Below, one piece after another: positions 9,066 through 21,540 of a DNA stretch of 64,000 bases. Every line of letters begins with the position of its first letter. Within the stretch, counting starts at the first letter, position 1. Below the pieces are notes generated by a model that did not search any database, was not told the DNA's origin, and saw only the letters and a program-made list of their open reading frames with translations. Made by a program: the position numbers and the translations under genes. The stretch comes from Ctenosaura bakeri. Its lineage: Eukaryota; Chordata; Lepidosauria; Squamata; Iguanidae. The stretch lies in contig CAOLHI010000361.1 in the NCBI GenBank assembly GCA_948474755.1, forward strand, positions 62,001 to 126,000, written 5' to 3'.

Positions 9066-10174
9066 AACCTATGGCTGAGGGCCATAGAAGAACATCCTTT
9101 TAACTTCAAAGATAGTGCTGTTAGCAGACCAGTACAAATTTTAAGTTGATGTACTTTTTTATTTTTGAACATTTTGAAGTGCAGCAAGTGCAGGAAGTCA
9201 ATCTAATATGAGTCTTCTGAATGCAAGTGAGTTTGTGATTTGGTCTGAGAAGCAGAACAAGGGGTCAATGTAAGAAGAAAACCACTTCCTGGAATCTAAG
9301 AGGCATTTCTTTAAAAACTGGAATCCAAACTAATGCCAGTCTCACCTACAATACTGAGAATGAGCTACCTTTTTAGGGTTCTAGTGTGTATTCTTTCTTC
9401 CTCTGCCTCCTCTTCTTTGTCTTACAATAACCCTTCAGCTACAGTAACATTGGAACAGTGGACTACATTATAGTGAATTTATATTGATTTCTCAGCCCAA
9501 CCTGCAATGCAGGTGATAAAAGCAATGGATCACATCCAGTTACCAAAAAAAGCAAAATAAATCCAAACGTGTTACCTTATGTTCATCACAATAAATTCTT
9601 AAGGAGAGGGGTAACAATAACGTTTTAGAGGTTTTTGTAACCATTAGATAATAGCATAACTCAAAAGCACATGGACTCCAGCATTCTGTTCCCACAAAGA
9701 CCTGAAGTAGGACATCAAGCAAAACCTTTTCCTTGTTTGTTCCCTATGTCTGGTATTTTTTCCAGTGACTTTTTGATATTTATAAGGGTTTCTGATCTTG
9801 CGAGTAGCTTATAACGTAGTAGTAGTAGTCCTATTACTAGCCTTATCCTCTATGAAAGTGCCTAATCTTGGAAATCATCACATCATGTTGTGGCAGGTTC
9901 CATAGTCTAATGAATTACATGCTCTAGCCTGTGACTGTGTCCTGAAATATTTATTTTTGAAAGAACACTTAGCACGATTTGTATTGGGCTGCTTCAAAAT
10001 GAATGCAACTCATTATTCTTTTCAACTTAAGACTGTTAATTTTTTTTTTTTTTTTGCTGTTGTTTTCCCAATTTTCCCCAGCTAATGTAGCTTGAAATGC
10101 ATTTGGCTGATAATGATTTTTCAATTAATGGATAAGATTCTACATCAGGAAATGTATGTGTATCATGTAACAAA
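9066..10174. other. Unannotated AT-rich spacer
   Basis: No gene is recognised. It holds a short TAG repeat near 9817-9829 and a T run near 10039-10055. Confidence 0.5.
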
Positions 10175-10660
10175 GGCCCTTTCCACATGGGGTTAAAAAA
10201 ACGGTGTAGATCGACCTCCATGGAGGTCGTCTACACCGTTACGCGAATTGGGGTGGATTACTCTCGAGTAATTCCACACGCCAATCCATGGTCAGGCACC
10301 CGCAAGTGGCGGCGCCGTGTGCTTTTGAAAAACCACATTTTATGTGGTTTTTCAAAGGCACTGGGTGTCCAGCCCCGTGCAGCCCCGTCGCAGCGCCTGT
10401 ATGGATTTACGGACGCACAAAAGGGCGTCCCTGCAGATTGGGCAGGGGGTGGGATTTCCAGCTGGCGAGCTTCTCTGATTGGTGGAGAGGCTCTGCCAGT
10501 CAAAATCCGCCATTTTGAGTGCTGCCGGGCGCCGAGGGCGCCACGGGACGCTGCTCCGTGTAGAGCAGCAAAATGCTCTGCTCTGCGCGGCGATGGAACG
10601 AGGTAAGCCCACGTTTTAGCGTGGCTTTCCCCATTTCCCCACCCACGTGTGGAAAGGGCC
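10175..10660 (+). mobile_element. GC-rich GGCC-MITE copy M1 with splice-donor motif
   Basis: The terminal inverted repeats are 'ggccctttccacatgg' and 'cacgtgtggaaagggcc'. The interior is CpG-rich and full of short hairpins: 'ggtgtagatcgacctccatg' with its inverted partner 'gaggtcgtctacacc', and 'ttgaaaaaccacattttatg' with 'tggtttttcaa'. It includes the block 'ttggtggagaggctctgcca' and 'ccgccattttgag' shared with M2 and M3. A splice-donor-like site (CGAG|GTAAGC) lies after 10602, about 58 bp from the right end. Open frames inside are not coding. Confidence 0.85.
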
Positions 10661-10696
10661 TATGTTTTCTAATGCTTTCCCTCCAAAATTCACCTT

Positions 10697-10879
10697 GGGC
10701 CGTTTCCATACTAGACTATTATAATGCTATTATTCCATTTCCGACATCCTTTGGAATCCTGTGCTTTGCAGTTTAGAGAGGGGCCTCAAAGGACCCTCCC
10801 TAAACTGCAAACCCCAGGATTCCATTGGATGTTGGAAGTGGAATAATAGCACTATAACAGTCTAGTGCAGAAGTGGCCT
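10697..10879. mobile_element. Palindromic GGCC-MITE (short form)
   Basis: The termini are 'gggccgtttccatac' and 'gtgcagaagtggcct'. The arms of about 85 bp meet at 'gaggggcctcaaaggaccct'. The flanks are CTT (10694-10696) and CTT (10880-10882), an exact 3-bp duplication. It starts only 36 bp after the GC-rich MITE M1. Confidence 0.9.
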
Positions 10880-13439
10880 CTTTGTTGTCAGAGACTGGTG
10901 GAGGTCTAGCTATTGTCTTACAGTTCAACCAACTACACAGGCATCCACAGAGATTTTGGGGGGTTCTTGTGAGCTTTCTCAAAATGATTTCCTTGCAGTA
11001 TGCAAAGACATGGAAATGACCATATGGGGGGCAATTCTGCTTGCAAGGTAAGTTTTTTGGGGGGGGGATTTGGTCATTACGTGGTCAAAACAATTATGCA
11101 ATTATCCTAAAAGTGAGTTGCAATGGTGTAAGCTTGATTTACCCCATTGTAATTCACTAATAGAATGCCAGCCTATGTTCAACAGATTATTGAAATAAAA
11201 TCTGCATCTCATCACTAATTCACCATGCTTTAAAACCACTCCCACCACTATGTATGCCAACATAACTTGTGACCATGAGCAAGCAGGCTTATTTATTTGA
11301 TATCTAAGTTATTTATGTTGAAGTTCTGAGTACTCTGATAACTGATTAATAGGATCCCAACTTGAGATAAGCCAATGGCCAAAGTGGAGGTTTCAGAGAT
11401 GGTGAATTTCACATCCCGTAAGTGTAATTTTCTTTTTCTCACGCAGTCAAGGAAAATGATGAGGTGCCAAGTTAATTGCCCTTTGTATGATAATGCAGGT
11501 CCCTGGACAGTTTGCTGTCAAGTAGAGTATGTTCACACCAGATACAAAGCAGCCAGTGAGACGAGATGCTGAACACAGAGTGCTTCCTCAAATAGCGAGA
11601 GTTGTCTAATCATATCTAATTATAAAAACATGTCATTCCATTCAGTGATACATCTTGCATTTTGCACACTTTGTCTCAGCCGTATTAGCCCACATCTTAT
11701 CCTTTTTTTGTTGCTGTTTGGCATGCCTTCTTACCATAGAGATAAACAAGAGGCACCCCACCTTTCCACCTTGGTATTTCTAAAGGATGTGCTGCAACTT
11801 AGTTCATTGAGAGAGTGTTCTTTTAGCACCCCTTTTTAAATGTTTTCCAGAGCTGAAATGCGACACCCGCAGAGTAGTTAAAGTGGCCTTTGGTCTGGGA
11901 AGGGCTACGTTTTGAGGTCTTGTGGGGAAGGTTCAAGGGACTGAGTTCTCTACACTCCCACATACATACCCCAAATTATACTAAAGGTTGAGGCTTCATT
12001 TCAGAGCCAGCTTGTAGGGTCCTGATCAAGATTACTTTGTTGTACTTTTCATCACCCACACTCAACTGGCTGGCTAAAAGTAGGGAAAAACCACTTTGGT
12101 GCACTATTCTATTTCATTTCACCCCAGGGATGGGAAGTAAGTAATGGTGGAATGGTAAGGGGGGAATGAAAGAAAATATATAGAGTGTACTTACAAAGGA
12201 AACAATTTCCCTGGTCTTAAATGATTATTTTTCCAGGCTGACAACGGCAGCATAAAATTTATTTATTTATAGCCACTTATCTGTCTTCTGAGGTTTGCGT
12301 TTGTCCGGGCCAGGGACCTTAGGTAGAACTTGATTCTCTCCCTGCCAGTTTAAGCCTCCATTGTGCAATGGAAAATGGGTTAATCCTAGGAAATAAAAGA
12401 TCCCCCCTCCCAGTCTGGTTTGCTGGAGAAGAGAAAGGAGCCATGGTTAAATACTAACTCCATTCCTCCTTCCTTTCCATTATCTGACATTATCCAGTAA
12501 AACGCAAAGCAGGGGACAAATCCATTCCATCTACTTCCTTTGTTTTCTTAGTAACTTTGATAAGAGAAAGGCAGTGTTACTGTTGAAGGGATTATTACTA
12601 TGGAGAATGCAAAATGAAATACTCCCTCCCTGCCCTCATAAAGATGAGTGTACGACATGTACAAAAACATATACACACATACTTTCAAATGTGAGAAAAT
12701 AGATTGCTAGTGAAAAAAATCCCACAGAGAATGATTGACAGATAAAAATGAATGGAATAGCAAATGTGTCCTTGGAAAACCTTACCAGCATAAATGTTAT
12801 TACTTATGGGAAGGTAAACATGGGGTACATCTGCCAGTCTGATATCTCAATCTCATATTTCTAAAGCAGTTCTCTTGGTGAAGGGAAAACATCCCAACAG
12901 CTTCTAATTATGAATTCAAACTCTTGTCTGTTTTGATCTTCAGATGTTGTTGTTCTAGTTGGAATCTAGAGCTAATGGAAATTTTAAGTAGTCCAGCTAA
13001 CACACTTGATGTTCTTAGCAATGCTCCCTCTGAGGGACTGCTACAACTTTAAAAACTCACACTCTGTTCCTCAAGCACTGGCTCTGGTAGGACTGTGGAG
13101 ACTCCAAAGGTGGCAGATTGTCCTGAGACAGGTTCTCTCGGACTGCCAAGAGTTCTGATAAGGGCTCTTTGAAAGAAGGGAGGGCTGCATCCTTGGACCA
13201 AGCAGGTGAAGACTTGCTGGCACTTGGGGCATTTGTACTATGGGGAGTCACTTGTGGTATAGTAGTATCTGGGGGTCTTTCTGGGGTTAGTTCTTGCCCA
13301 AGTATTCCATATTGTCTATATTTTGCCAAACTCTCTGAAGATAGTAAAAAGCCTGATTCATGGACCTTTTCCGCAGAACCCTCCCATCCCGCCATGGTGA
13401 TGGAAGGAGGACAGGACCTCAATGATGCTTCTGCATGAT
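10880..13439. other. Unannotated 2.5-kb spacer
   Basis: Mostly AT-rich unique-looking sequence. At 13057-13438 both strands carry open frames (121 and 89 codons). They may be the decayed 3' end of a retroelement abutting the LTR-like block at 13440, but I recognise no domain. Confidence 0.4.
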
Positions 13440-13830
13440 GTCGTCATGGTTCTGCTCCTCTCCTGTCCTGTCTTCAGGTGATGCGATCATAGGTTAAATT
13501 TTCCCTGTCAATGACCCGCAATAGCACCACCATCCTGCATTTACTTGTCCTACAGAAGGGCAGGAAGCATGATGGCAGCACTTCTTGTCATGCCCTGCTT
13601 TCAGGACAGACAACAGTTAATTAGGCACCAGCTACGTGGATCTCTGAACCTATAAAAACTCAACCATTCCCCTTCAGACCTTGTGGGTGATTAACTGGCC
13701 ATTTCTCCTGCCATGTCTCTGACTTAGGATTGTATTGACTGGGCTTTGATTTATGGATATTGTTGGGAATGTTGTTATGTTTTGTATTTGTTTCGAGTCT
13801 GTTTTCTTACTAGATTAAAATAAGGAATCA
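13440..13830 (+). mobile_element. Possible LTR remnant with TATA box
   Basis: The stretch starts 'tgtcgtcatggttctgctcc' just after an open frame ends. It has a TATA box ('cctataaaaactc', near 13649) and an AATAAG-like signal near 13818. The order is U3, TATA, then a possible polyadenylation signal, as in an LTR. There is no second copy in the window and no clear CA end, so this is tentative. Confidence 0.3.
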
Positions 13831-13889
13831 CATTGTGGAACTGTTGCTTGCTGCCTTATCAGCTGTTCATTGACTGACTGCCCATAGTG

Positions 13890-14092
13890 AAAGTAGACAC
13901 TTCCTGCCCCAGTGCAGTCTGGGAAAGTACCCAGCTGCCCTGCAGAAGGAAATGGCATGTCCATTGCATTCTCTTCCACAGGGAGCCAGTGCATCTGGAG
14001 GGGAGTGCTGCCATTATGTTCCCTTCCTGGTAGAGCCGCTGCCAGGATTGCCACTGGACGCCGCCGCAAGAAGGTAAGCTGTGGAAATTGCC
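13890..14092 (+). mobile_element. GC-rich GGCC-MITE copy M10 (partial)
   Basis: Homologous to the right half of M6 and M9: 'cacttcctgccccagtgcag', 'tctgggaaagtaccc', 'ctgcagaaggaa'. It ends 'aaggtaagctgtgg' and 'aaattgcc', matching the M6 right end. The donor-like site AAG|GTAAGC lies after 14073, in the same terminal position as in M6. The left part is missing or too diverged to see. Confidence 0.68.
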
Positions 14093-15764
14093 ATAGACCA
14101 CAACAAAGTTAACTTGTGAATATGACCTTTACCATAATAAAGATCCACATGTACCCCAGTTTTGTGAACTGGTTGAATGGATGACTATGTTCAGCTGCTC
14201 TATGATATCATACATTTTGGTTTGAGCATGTTGGACCTATTCATCATATTGAATACCATGTTGAAAAGGGGAGACTGATCAGCTACCTTGTAGATGAAGT
14301 AGTTGCACAAATCCACTTCATGCTTTTGAGGAGGCTAGCATCTGGGCACAGGTAGGCACCCATTTAATGTGGTTATTCATATGCTGATGCAGTGATATAT
14401 TGCCAAGTGGGAGCATATGGGAGAGCTGGGCCTTTGAGAATAAACCAGATGGCAGACATGTGGAAATACAGTAAAACAGTGCAAAGAAGGGTAGCCAAAT
14501 TCATTATAGTTGCAATATTATATTTTTAATCATGCCTAGAGTTTGATTTTCTGAAGTTTACAAAAAGTTATGTAACTTTATGAAACTATACTGGGTCATT
14601 TCAGTGATGCAGTGTGATTTGATTGTACTCAAGTGGTTCTAGAAATCAGTATGATCCCATTCTTTGGACCTGAGTAGCAGGAACTGGCACCTGGAAGCAG
14701 ATGGGAGGCAATTTTCTGGCATCAGATTTGCATATAGGGATGAATACATAGATAACAGTTATATGTAGTATAACTAAATTCCTAATAGATGGACTTTCAG
14801 AAGTTCATAAATGATTTCATTCATTATCCTCCTAGCATTTTCATGGGTAAGCACTGATCGGCTCATTTTACATTTCTCCTCTTCAATTTTTCTCAGATCT
14901 GTTTAATTTTAATTCACTCATTACAATTAAATCACCCCCTAAACTCACCATCAGGCCTCTTTTGCATCAACATTTGTTATTTACACCATATTTAAAAAGA
15001 AACAAAACAGTACCTGGAGCCAGCCCAGAAATAAGAACAGTTTTTACATACTGCTGCTACCCTTCACAGCTAATACTGCTGCGAAACTACTAATTTATTT
15101 CAGTCACTGAGTATTTCGCCCTTTCAAACAATATCATTTTTAGATAAAGGCAGAGCTAAAGAATACAATGAGACAAAGAAGGTCAATGTCCATTTCTGAG
15201 CTATTCTGAAAGAAATAGAATATGGAGACCATCTGTGTTCCATCTTTTTTATGTATATGCACAGAAAACTGCAGAGAATGGTCCAAAAATAGAGAGGGCC
15301 AGTCTCTCCTATAAGTGGGAAAAAGAAAGGTCCATACACAATAATAAATCATTTATGCCCTTTGTTTGGTTTGTACCCGAAGACATTACTTCAAAAGAAC
15401 TCTAGTGGATTAAGTTAAATGTCTGAATAGGTGAACATAATGTTTGTCTATTACACTCTTAGGTTTCCTTTCCACTAAAAACAAAACAAAACACAAAAAA
15501 CAAAATGCCTAAAAATGATTAAAAATAAATTAAATAATAAAACTCTTAAAATCATCGTAACAAGCAGCAGTCCATAAATGTTAAGAACAGTTTAAAAGAT
15601 CAATTTGAAGAGATGTGTATTTACCGGTACTCCTCTGCAGTGTGAGATTCCTCACAGTATGAATGGAACACAGGAGAAAGCCCTCTCCCACTCACCCCTC
15701 AAGCAGGCAACCACAGGTAGCAGTATTCTCAAGGAGAAGATGTTAACATCTGGATAGAATCATC
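14093..15764. other. Unannotated AT-rich spacer
   Basis: No gene or known repeat is recognised in 1.7 kb. An A-rich, C-interrupted run lies at 15475-15515. Confidence 0.5.
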
Positions 15765-15965
15765 GGCCATTTCTGCACTACACTGTTATAGTGCTATTAT
15801 TCCACTTTCAGCATCCTGTGGAATTCTGAGATTTGTAGTTTACTGAGGCCAAAGAGCTCTCTGGCTGAGAATTCTAAATGCCCCTCTCTAAACTGCAAAC
15901 CCCAGGATTCCATAGGATATTGAAATGGAATGATAGCACTGTAACAGTGTAGTGTAGAAATGGCC
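15765..15965. mobile_element. Palindromic GGCC-MITE (long form)
   Basis: The termini are 'ggccatttctgcactacac' and 'gtgtagaaatggcc'. Between the arms is the central module 'ggccaaagagctctctggct' plus 'gagaattctaaatgcccct', also seen at 53774, 54438, 56164 and 58764, which marks a long subfamily of about 200 bp. The flanking 3 bp do not match. Confidence 0.88.
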
Positions 15966-16250
15966 ATAATTAAATAGGTGGTCCCCTAAATATACAGTAC
16001 TCCAAACTGTTTAGGCCTTTAACCACCTTGAATTGGGTCTGGAATCAACTGACAACCAATGTGGCTCTTGGCAAATTCAGGGCAAGTTGCATGGCTCATT
16101 GCAGGTGCTGTCAAAGAGGTTTTTGTAACTATTATTCAGGCATATTCTACACAGGACATCACAGATATTGCAGATGGATTTGCAATATAACATTGTACCT
16201 TAAGTCTTGGGAAAATGGAACATCCCTCAAATGAAGCACTTCCTATCTGT

Positions 16251-16682
16251 GGCCCTTTTCTCACGGCATTTGCCATGCGAAAGGGAGCCTGGAGTGTCGC
16301 ACAATTGTGAGGAGCGATCTGCACAATGTACCCACAATCGCACAACACTCCAGGGTAGGGCAGCCACCGCTCATGCATTTTTTCATTTTCAGCTTTCAGC
16401 CGAAAGTGGTGCACGATCACACATTGCTCCAGGGCCCCATGCACACTTGCTGCGCATGCGGAGCCTCTGGAGCCATGGCGGTCACACTTCCTGCCCCAAC
16501 TCAGCCTCGGAAACTCCCAGGCTGTGCTGCGGAAGGAAGAGGCAGGGCTCTCGCACTACCTGATTGAGAGCAGGCAGCTCGTGCAGAGCTGAAGCAGCGG
16601 GGACACAAGAGCCTCTCTCTGTAGGCTGCTCACGCGATCCCTGCACCCCAGCGCCGAAAAAAGGTAAGCTGCGGAAAGGGCC
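16251..16682 (+). mobile_element. GC-rich GGCC-MITE copy M6 with splice-donor motif
   Basis: The termini are 'ggcccttttctcacgg' and 'gctgcggaaagggcc'. It contains the family hairpin 'cattttcagctttcagccga' and the block 'cttcctgccccaactcagcc'. A donor-like site AAG|GTAAGC lies after 16663, only 19 bp from the right end. At about 16442-16462 the minus strand has 'ccgcatgcgcagcaagtgtg', which lines up with the internal donor of M9 (ggtaagtgt) but is broken here. Its orientation is opposite to M7. Confidence 0.85.
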
Positions 16683-16851
16683 ATCATCTGAGGAAAAAGG
16701 AAGAAAACAACATCTGTTAATTTATTGTGTGAGACTGAGACTTTCTTTTAGTTTGTCTCAGCTTGCAACTCTCTTAGGTTTAGTGCAGAAGATAAGTGAT
16801 GTGGGTTAAGTTCAGGAATGGTGTGGCTTGCAGGAACTTGACATCTTTAAA

Positions 16852-17623
16852 CAGTGATGTATTTAAGTCTTTTACTCCAAGTCTCAAATCAAGTCTCAAA
16901 TCTCTACCTTCAAGTCTCAAGTCAAGTCTCAAGTTCTTGAAGATACCTTCAAGTCAAGTCTCAAGTCTGGAAGCCAACTTTATATCCCACCCCAAATTCC
17001 AGAATTATTGGATAGAGTGAAATAAATTCAGTTTTAAGAATTTAAGTAGAGTCGGCTCTCCACATTTGCAATTTTGCCATCTGCAGCTTGGGAAGTGGGA
17101 AATAGGATCCTATATTACTTCCATTACTGAAGATTAAAAAGCTTTAGAAGGAAAGGATCCTTCTTCCTCAAGCCCATTGCCTAATACATTCGCTGTTCCC
17201 CTGAAATTCACCCTGCACTCTGGAGATGAGTCTTGTTTTTCCCTCTTAGGAAATGTTTTAGAAGGCTTCTCCAATATGCGTAGGGACAGGCTGCTGAGCA
17301 GACCTCAAGCCTGCTTCAAGCCCATTGCCTAACCTGTTTGCTGTTCCCCTCTGAGAAATGTGCCCACATTTTGGGCTTGAGACAGATTGTCATGTGATCA
17401 GTAGGCAAAAAGAGATGGAGGTGTTGTTCAAAACTGTAAGGTTTCAAGATGATTGAGTTATGCTACTAAACCAAGGGCAGCAAGTCAGTCATTAAAAATA
17501 TACAAGTCTCAAGCTGAGTTGAGTCAGTGCATCATTTATGACTGAGTCGACTCTGAGTCGAGTCACTGAAGTGACTTAAGTCCAACTTGAGTCTGAGACT
17601 ATCAAATCAAGTCTACATCACTG
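16852..17623. mobile_element. hAT-type non-autonomous element, copy 1 (complete)
   Basis: The termini are CAGTGATGTA at the left and TACATCACTG at the right, perfect inverted repeats. The flanks are TCTTTAAA (16844-16851) and TCTTTAAA (17624-17631), a perfect 8-bp duplication as expected for hAT transposition. Both ends carry clusters of AAGTC/GACTT motifs. The 772-bp body has no transposase frame. A sister copy lies at 32445-33220 in the same orientation, with shared inner landmarks such as 'ttttagaaggcttctccaat' and 'cagattgtca'. Confidence 0.92.
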
Positions 17624-18699
17624 TCTTTAAATGTATATACTTCCCTTTCCTCCACCTAAGAGCTCATGTGAATGTGTCTTTGGTTAATTTGAGTGACTAA
17701 AGCATAGGCAGAAATGAGAAACAAGAATTATTCAACTTCTGTACAGTGCCATTCTACCTTACATACGATGAAAGAAGCTCTTTTTGTTCACAAAATGACA
17801 GAACCAAAAGATCATTAAGAGTATTCTGTCATTTTAAAGCTCTCCTGGAAGTGAATTATTAGCACTAATATAAAGATAAGCATGTACTAGAAATTATCTT
17901 TTGTCGGGGGCAGAGGATGGTGTTATGCACACTATATACTGGCACACTGCCTTTTGACAAGATCAATTTAATGATTCTCGTAAGAGTAACTTAACACATA
18001 ACATTTTCAGACACTAAGCCTTCGGGAAAAAAATAAAATTAAGGCACATCTCTTTGACGTATTTCTGAAGAGTGGGGTTCTTGTGTTTGATGCTATTTTT
18101 AGTCAATTTGTTCATTTACTGGGTTACTTTGTGGAGCTGAATAATAAGCAAGTTGATCATCAAATATTTTCATATCTTTTTTCATTTTGATGTCTTTGCA
18201 ATTGAAATGTAAATAGTTAGCATTTTAACATAATCAGAAAACATAATTAGTCACTTACTTTCATTCAGGAAAAGGGAAAGGGGGCAACTTTACAAAGTAG
18301 CCTTGCCCGCTAGGTGTCAACAGATTCCATGGCTGCACCATCTCTTGACCCATGATTGGCATCTGTCTGGCAGTGAGAGCTGAATCTGAAGAAGGGGTGG
18401 ATAACTGGCAGTGTGTGGGTGGCTTCATTGGCCCTCGGAGACCTTGAAAGATAGTTTAGACCTTAGCTGTTTCGCTTGAAGGCCTATCTTCTTTTTAACA
18501 TGGATATCTTAACGCTGTTAACAAAAAAGGCTGCAATGAGTGCACACAGAAAAGTCATACATTTAAGGTTAGAAGAGGTTAGAACAGATAAGTAGGACTG
18601 CACTGTACATGTGTAAAAGCCACAAGAAAACAAGCACAGCTTGCTTAAAAAATGAAGATGTCCATGAAATGAGGGAAATTAGCTAGAACTGATCTAGAG
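17624..18699. other. Unannotated AT-rich spacer
   Basis: No gene or known repeat is recognised in 1.1 kb. Confidence 0.5.
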
Positions 18700-19809
18700 C
18701 AGTGGTTCTAAACCTTATCTTCACCTAGGACCCCCTGTAAATATAATTTGCTGCCCTACCCACGAAATAGCGAGACCGCAGACAGAGCTTGGGTTGAACT
18801 AGGGCAATTTATTGATATGCCTAATTAACAAGGGGTGAACTTAAACTTGAACTTAAACATGACCTTGAACTTGAACTTGCGTTTTATGACCTGAGGAGAA
18901 AGGGGGGTCTACAGCATCTTCGGACTAGGGTCAAGAGGCAGCTCCCGACCATCTCCCCTAGCCCATTGAGTGAGATACTGGGCCCCAAAGCCAACCGCTG
19001 AAGTTGCATGATGACTTTTGGCCAGCCCTTGTCTGGAAGGTGAGCCCCAAGGCCCACCCCCTGCTGCGCAGCGAGTGGGGTGATCCCAGGGCCCTCCCCA
19101 AGGATAGATTTATCCTACACCCCAAAAAGGGGGGTGCCATAGGTACACGCCAAACCTTAAGCCCCCCCCCGCCGGCCTGCATGATTATATGTAAGCAGTG
19201 GCAACTTAATTAATACCAAATTAAGACACCACCCTGTGAAGTCAATTACCCCGCCCTAGGCGCAGTGTAGGGTAGGCGAAAAAACCCCTGTATAGGGAGG
19301 AAAAAATTCCTACCCAGCCCCGAAGTGACCAGCTATCTTACACTGAAACCATCGGGGGAGGGGGGTCACCTGGATCCGATGTGAATGGCCGATGGAGAGG
19401 TGGGGCGGGCTCTAAATACCAAGCCCAGCCCCGCCTCCTCCTGTCGGCCACTGCGACGCAATCTCGTATCGCGGGAGGGCAGCAAAGGCCGTTCCCCCCC
19501 GTCACCTGCGATGCTTGGGTGGCGTGGTACGAATTGTTGCCAGGGACCCCCCAGACTTAACTCAAGATTTAAGCATTTAAATTTAGATTTAAATATTGAA
19601 ACATTTATTTAAATATTAAAGTGTTTGTTTATCAATCAATCACAGCCTTTTGGAGACTAAGATTCCAATCCTTGTTCAAACACTGGGTCGCCTTGGATAA
19701 GCCACTGTTCCTGCCACAGCTGTTGGTATCCAGCAGCAAGTCTTCACAGACTCCCTGTAAGGGCCCTGCTTACCCCAGGGGTCCCTGGCCCTCAGGTTAA
19801 GAACCACTG
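18700..19809. mobile_element. hAT-type element (CAGTGGTTCT termini) hosting a nested LTR
   Basis: The left terminus is 'cagtggttctaaacct' and the right is 'aggttaagaaccactg'. From memory, CAGTGGTTCTNAACCT is a familiar hAT terminus in amniotes. The flanking 8 bp are ATCTAGAG and ATCCAGAA, matching at 6 of 8. About 50 bp at the left and 270 bp at the right belong to the hAT element; the middle is the family B LTR. Confidence 0.75.
18749..19542 (-). mobile_element. LTR-like element, family B copy 2, nested in hAT
   Basis: Read on the minus strand, this is homologous to 535-1269. It keeps an AATAAA signal (plus-strand tttatt at 18808-18813) about 60 bp before its GGGCAGCA terminus, and a run of AAGTTCA/TTGAACTT repeats near 18835-18880. 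It is more CpG-rich and better preserved than copy 1. The left edge on the minus strand (near 19542) is approximate and no target duplication was found. Several open frames here are artefacts of GC-rich non-coding sequence. Confidence 0.55.
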
Positions 19810-20526
19810 ATCCAGAAGATTAAGAAGATACAGCGTTAAATGTCATTTGTAAAATATTATATTATTGGAATAGGTGTATGGAGGACAAGGAAGTCATTTT
19901 TAGAGTTAGTATGATGTAATGTAACAATGAATTTTTTAAAAAATTAAAAAGCAAGTGAAAAAATTCAGAGGTCAGGGAAAAGAAACAAATTCCACTGCTT
20001 CAGGGGTAACTGGGCAAAATGAGCAACTATGGAATGGAAATGAGGATGCACCACTTCTTGTTTGGCTACACAGTTGTTTCCATGCAGACAGTTCTTCCTA
20101 CTGCTTTTCTGCTCTGAGACTCTAGGTGAAATCATTGATTGAGCACAAAGTTTTGCACAACAATTGAATTATCTGAGATTATAGAGTCAGCTACCCTTCC
20201 TCAGTTTTGAATGTGATATTCAATATTTGATCCTACACTTCCACTTTCTTGCCTCTTCCTAACACCTCTTAGGTGTTGTCCTGTTGCTGAGGTCATTCTG
20301 AGATACCTCCCAATGCTTTATCATTGGAGGAAACCCTAGAAGGGGCAAGCAGAAGACAAAATGGAAGGCACTGTGGAAATGAGAAACCAAGAAAGAAGCA
20401 AGTTCTTACAAATGTCTGAGTTTGTGAATGCCCAATGTATTTCTTAAATGCATTGTTTCCTCATCAGGGCAATCTGAAAGAGCAAGTTTCTCAGGAGTGA
20501 CTTAGAGGTGGGGTGTGGAAAGGCAA
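19810..20526. other. Unannotated AT-rich spacer
   Basis: No gene or known repeat is recognised. Confidence 0.5.
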
Positions 20527-20640
20527 CTGTTGCTTTCCATATATATCTGAAGTACAGTTCCCATAATCCCCAGTTATTGTTATACCACCTAGGATGGCTG
20601 GGAATTGTAGTCCACAGGAATTTTAAGGGCTACAATTACA
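20527..20640. repeat. hAT-like palindromic MITE fragment
   Basis: The phrases 'acagttcccataatcccca' and inverted 'tggctgggaattgtagtcca' are the two arms of the 'actacaactccca' element class. Confidence 0.55.
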
Positions 20641-21540
20641 GCTGCTGACCTAAAAGACAGAAAGCCACATTTCTCCTGCTCAGAGAAACAAAGAAGGCAT
20701 TTCTGAAATGCGTTGAACCCTAACACATCCAGGTACTTTTGAGAACTTCTCTCCTTTGCATTCTCATTAGAGATGACAACCAACCTAGCAGCAAGGCAGC
20801 CAGATTTACTGTCTTCGGCTATGATTTTTAGTTTTGTTCTCAGTTTTCTGCTTCCTGATGTTTGGTTTCTAAGCTGTCCTGCAGTGGGAACACAGGCTAT
20901 GCCTTTCAAAGACACAAATGTATTTGAACATTTGAAAGAAACTTTCCTGAGGTTATGCTTTTTAATCAACAGTGTTTTGACTTCAAGCTGATGTGGAACA
21001 GTAGAGAAGTGCCTTTGGATTTCACCAGTTTGGGGGATATTTACCTATTCATTTAATCTGATTGTGTATTTGATTTTGTGAGCTACAGGCTTATGCTTAG
21101 TTTAGGTACAAAATATGTTTGTGGTTCAGGGTTTTATGTTTCACTTGTGTTTTTCTTGTGCTGTTCAGCTGTTCAAAATTAACATTTTGGAATATAATCC
21201 TATGCATGTCTACTTAGAAGTAACTCTCATTTGAGTTCAATAGTGCTTACTTGTCAGTTATTGTACCCAGATGTCCATACTCAGAGTTTAAGTAGAAAGG
21301 CTAGATATATTACTTATGACTGTGTTCCTTCATGCAGGCAAAGGTATTTATGGGCAGGAAATGGCATGCATATATATTTTATTCCAGATTTTCTATTCAG
21401 ATGGCATGTATATACATTTGGCTATGGGTGGGAGGACTGATTTCTAGCCAATGTCACTTCCTTCACTTGGACTTTCCTCAAAAAAAGGCTTAACTCTAGG
21501 GCTGCCCCAGACAGAACAAACATGTCCAGATATGGCAGTA
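20641..21540. other. Unannotated spacer
   Basis: Overlapping open frames of 126 and 72 codons at 20589-20991 lie on opposite strands, show no domains, and include the preceding MITE. They are not supported as genes. Confidence 0.45.

Noticed and set aside
13057..13438. Host gene on either strand (121 and 89 codons)
   Set aside because: Both strands are open, no domain is recognised, and it abuts an LTR-like block, so a decayed retroelement end is more likely.
16860..17610. CRISPR-like array of short AAGTC repeats
   Set aside because: Repeats are 5-6 bp and irregular with no spacers, in a vertebrate hAT element.
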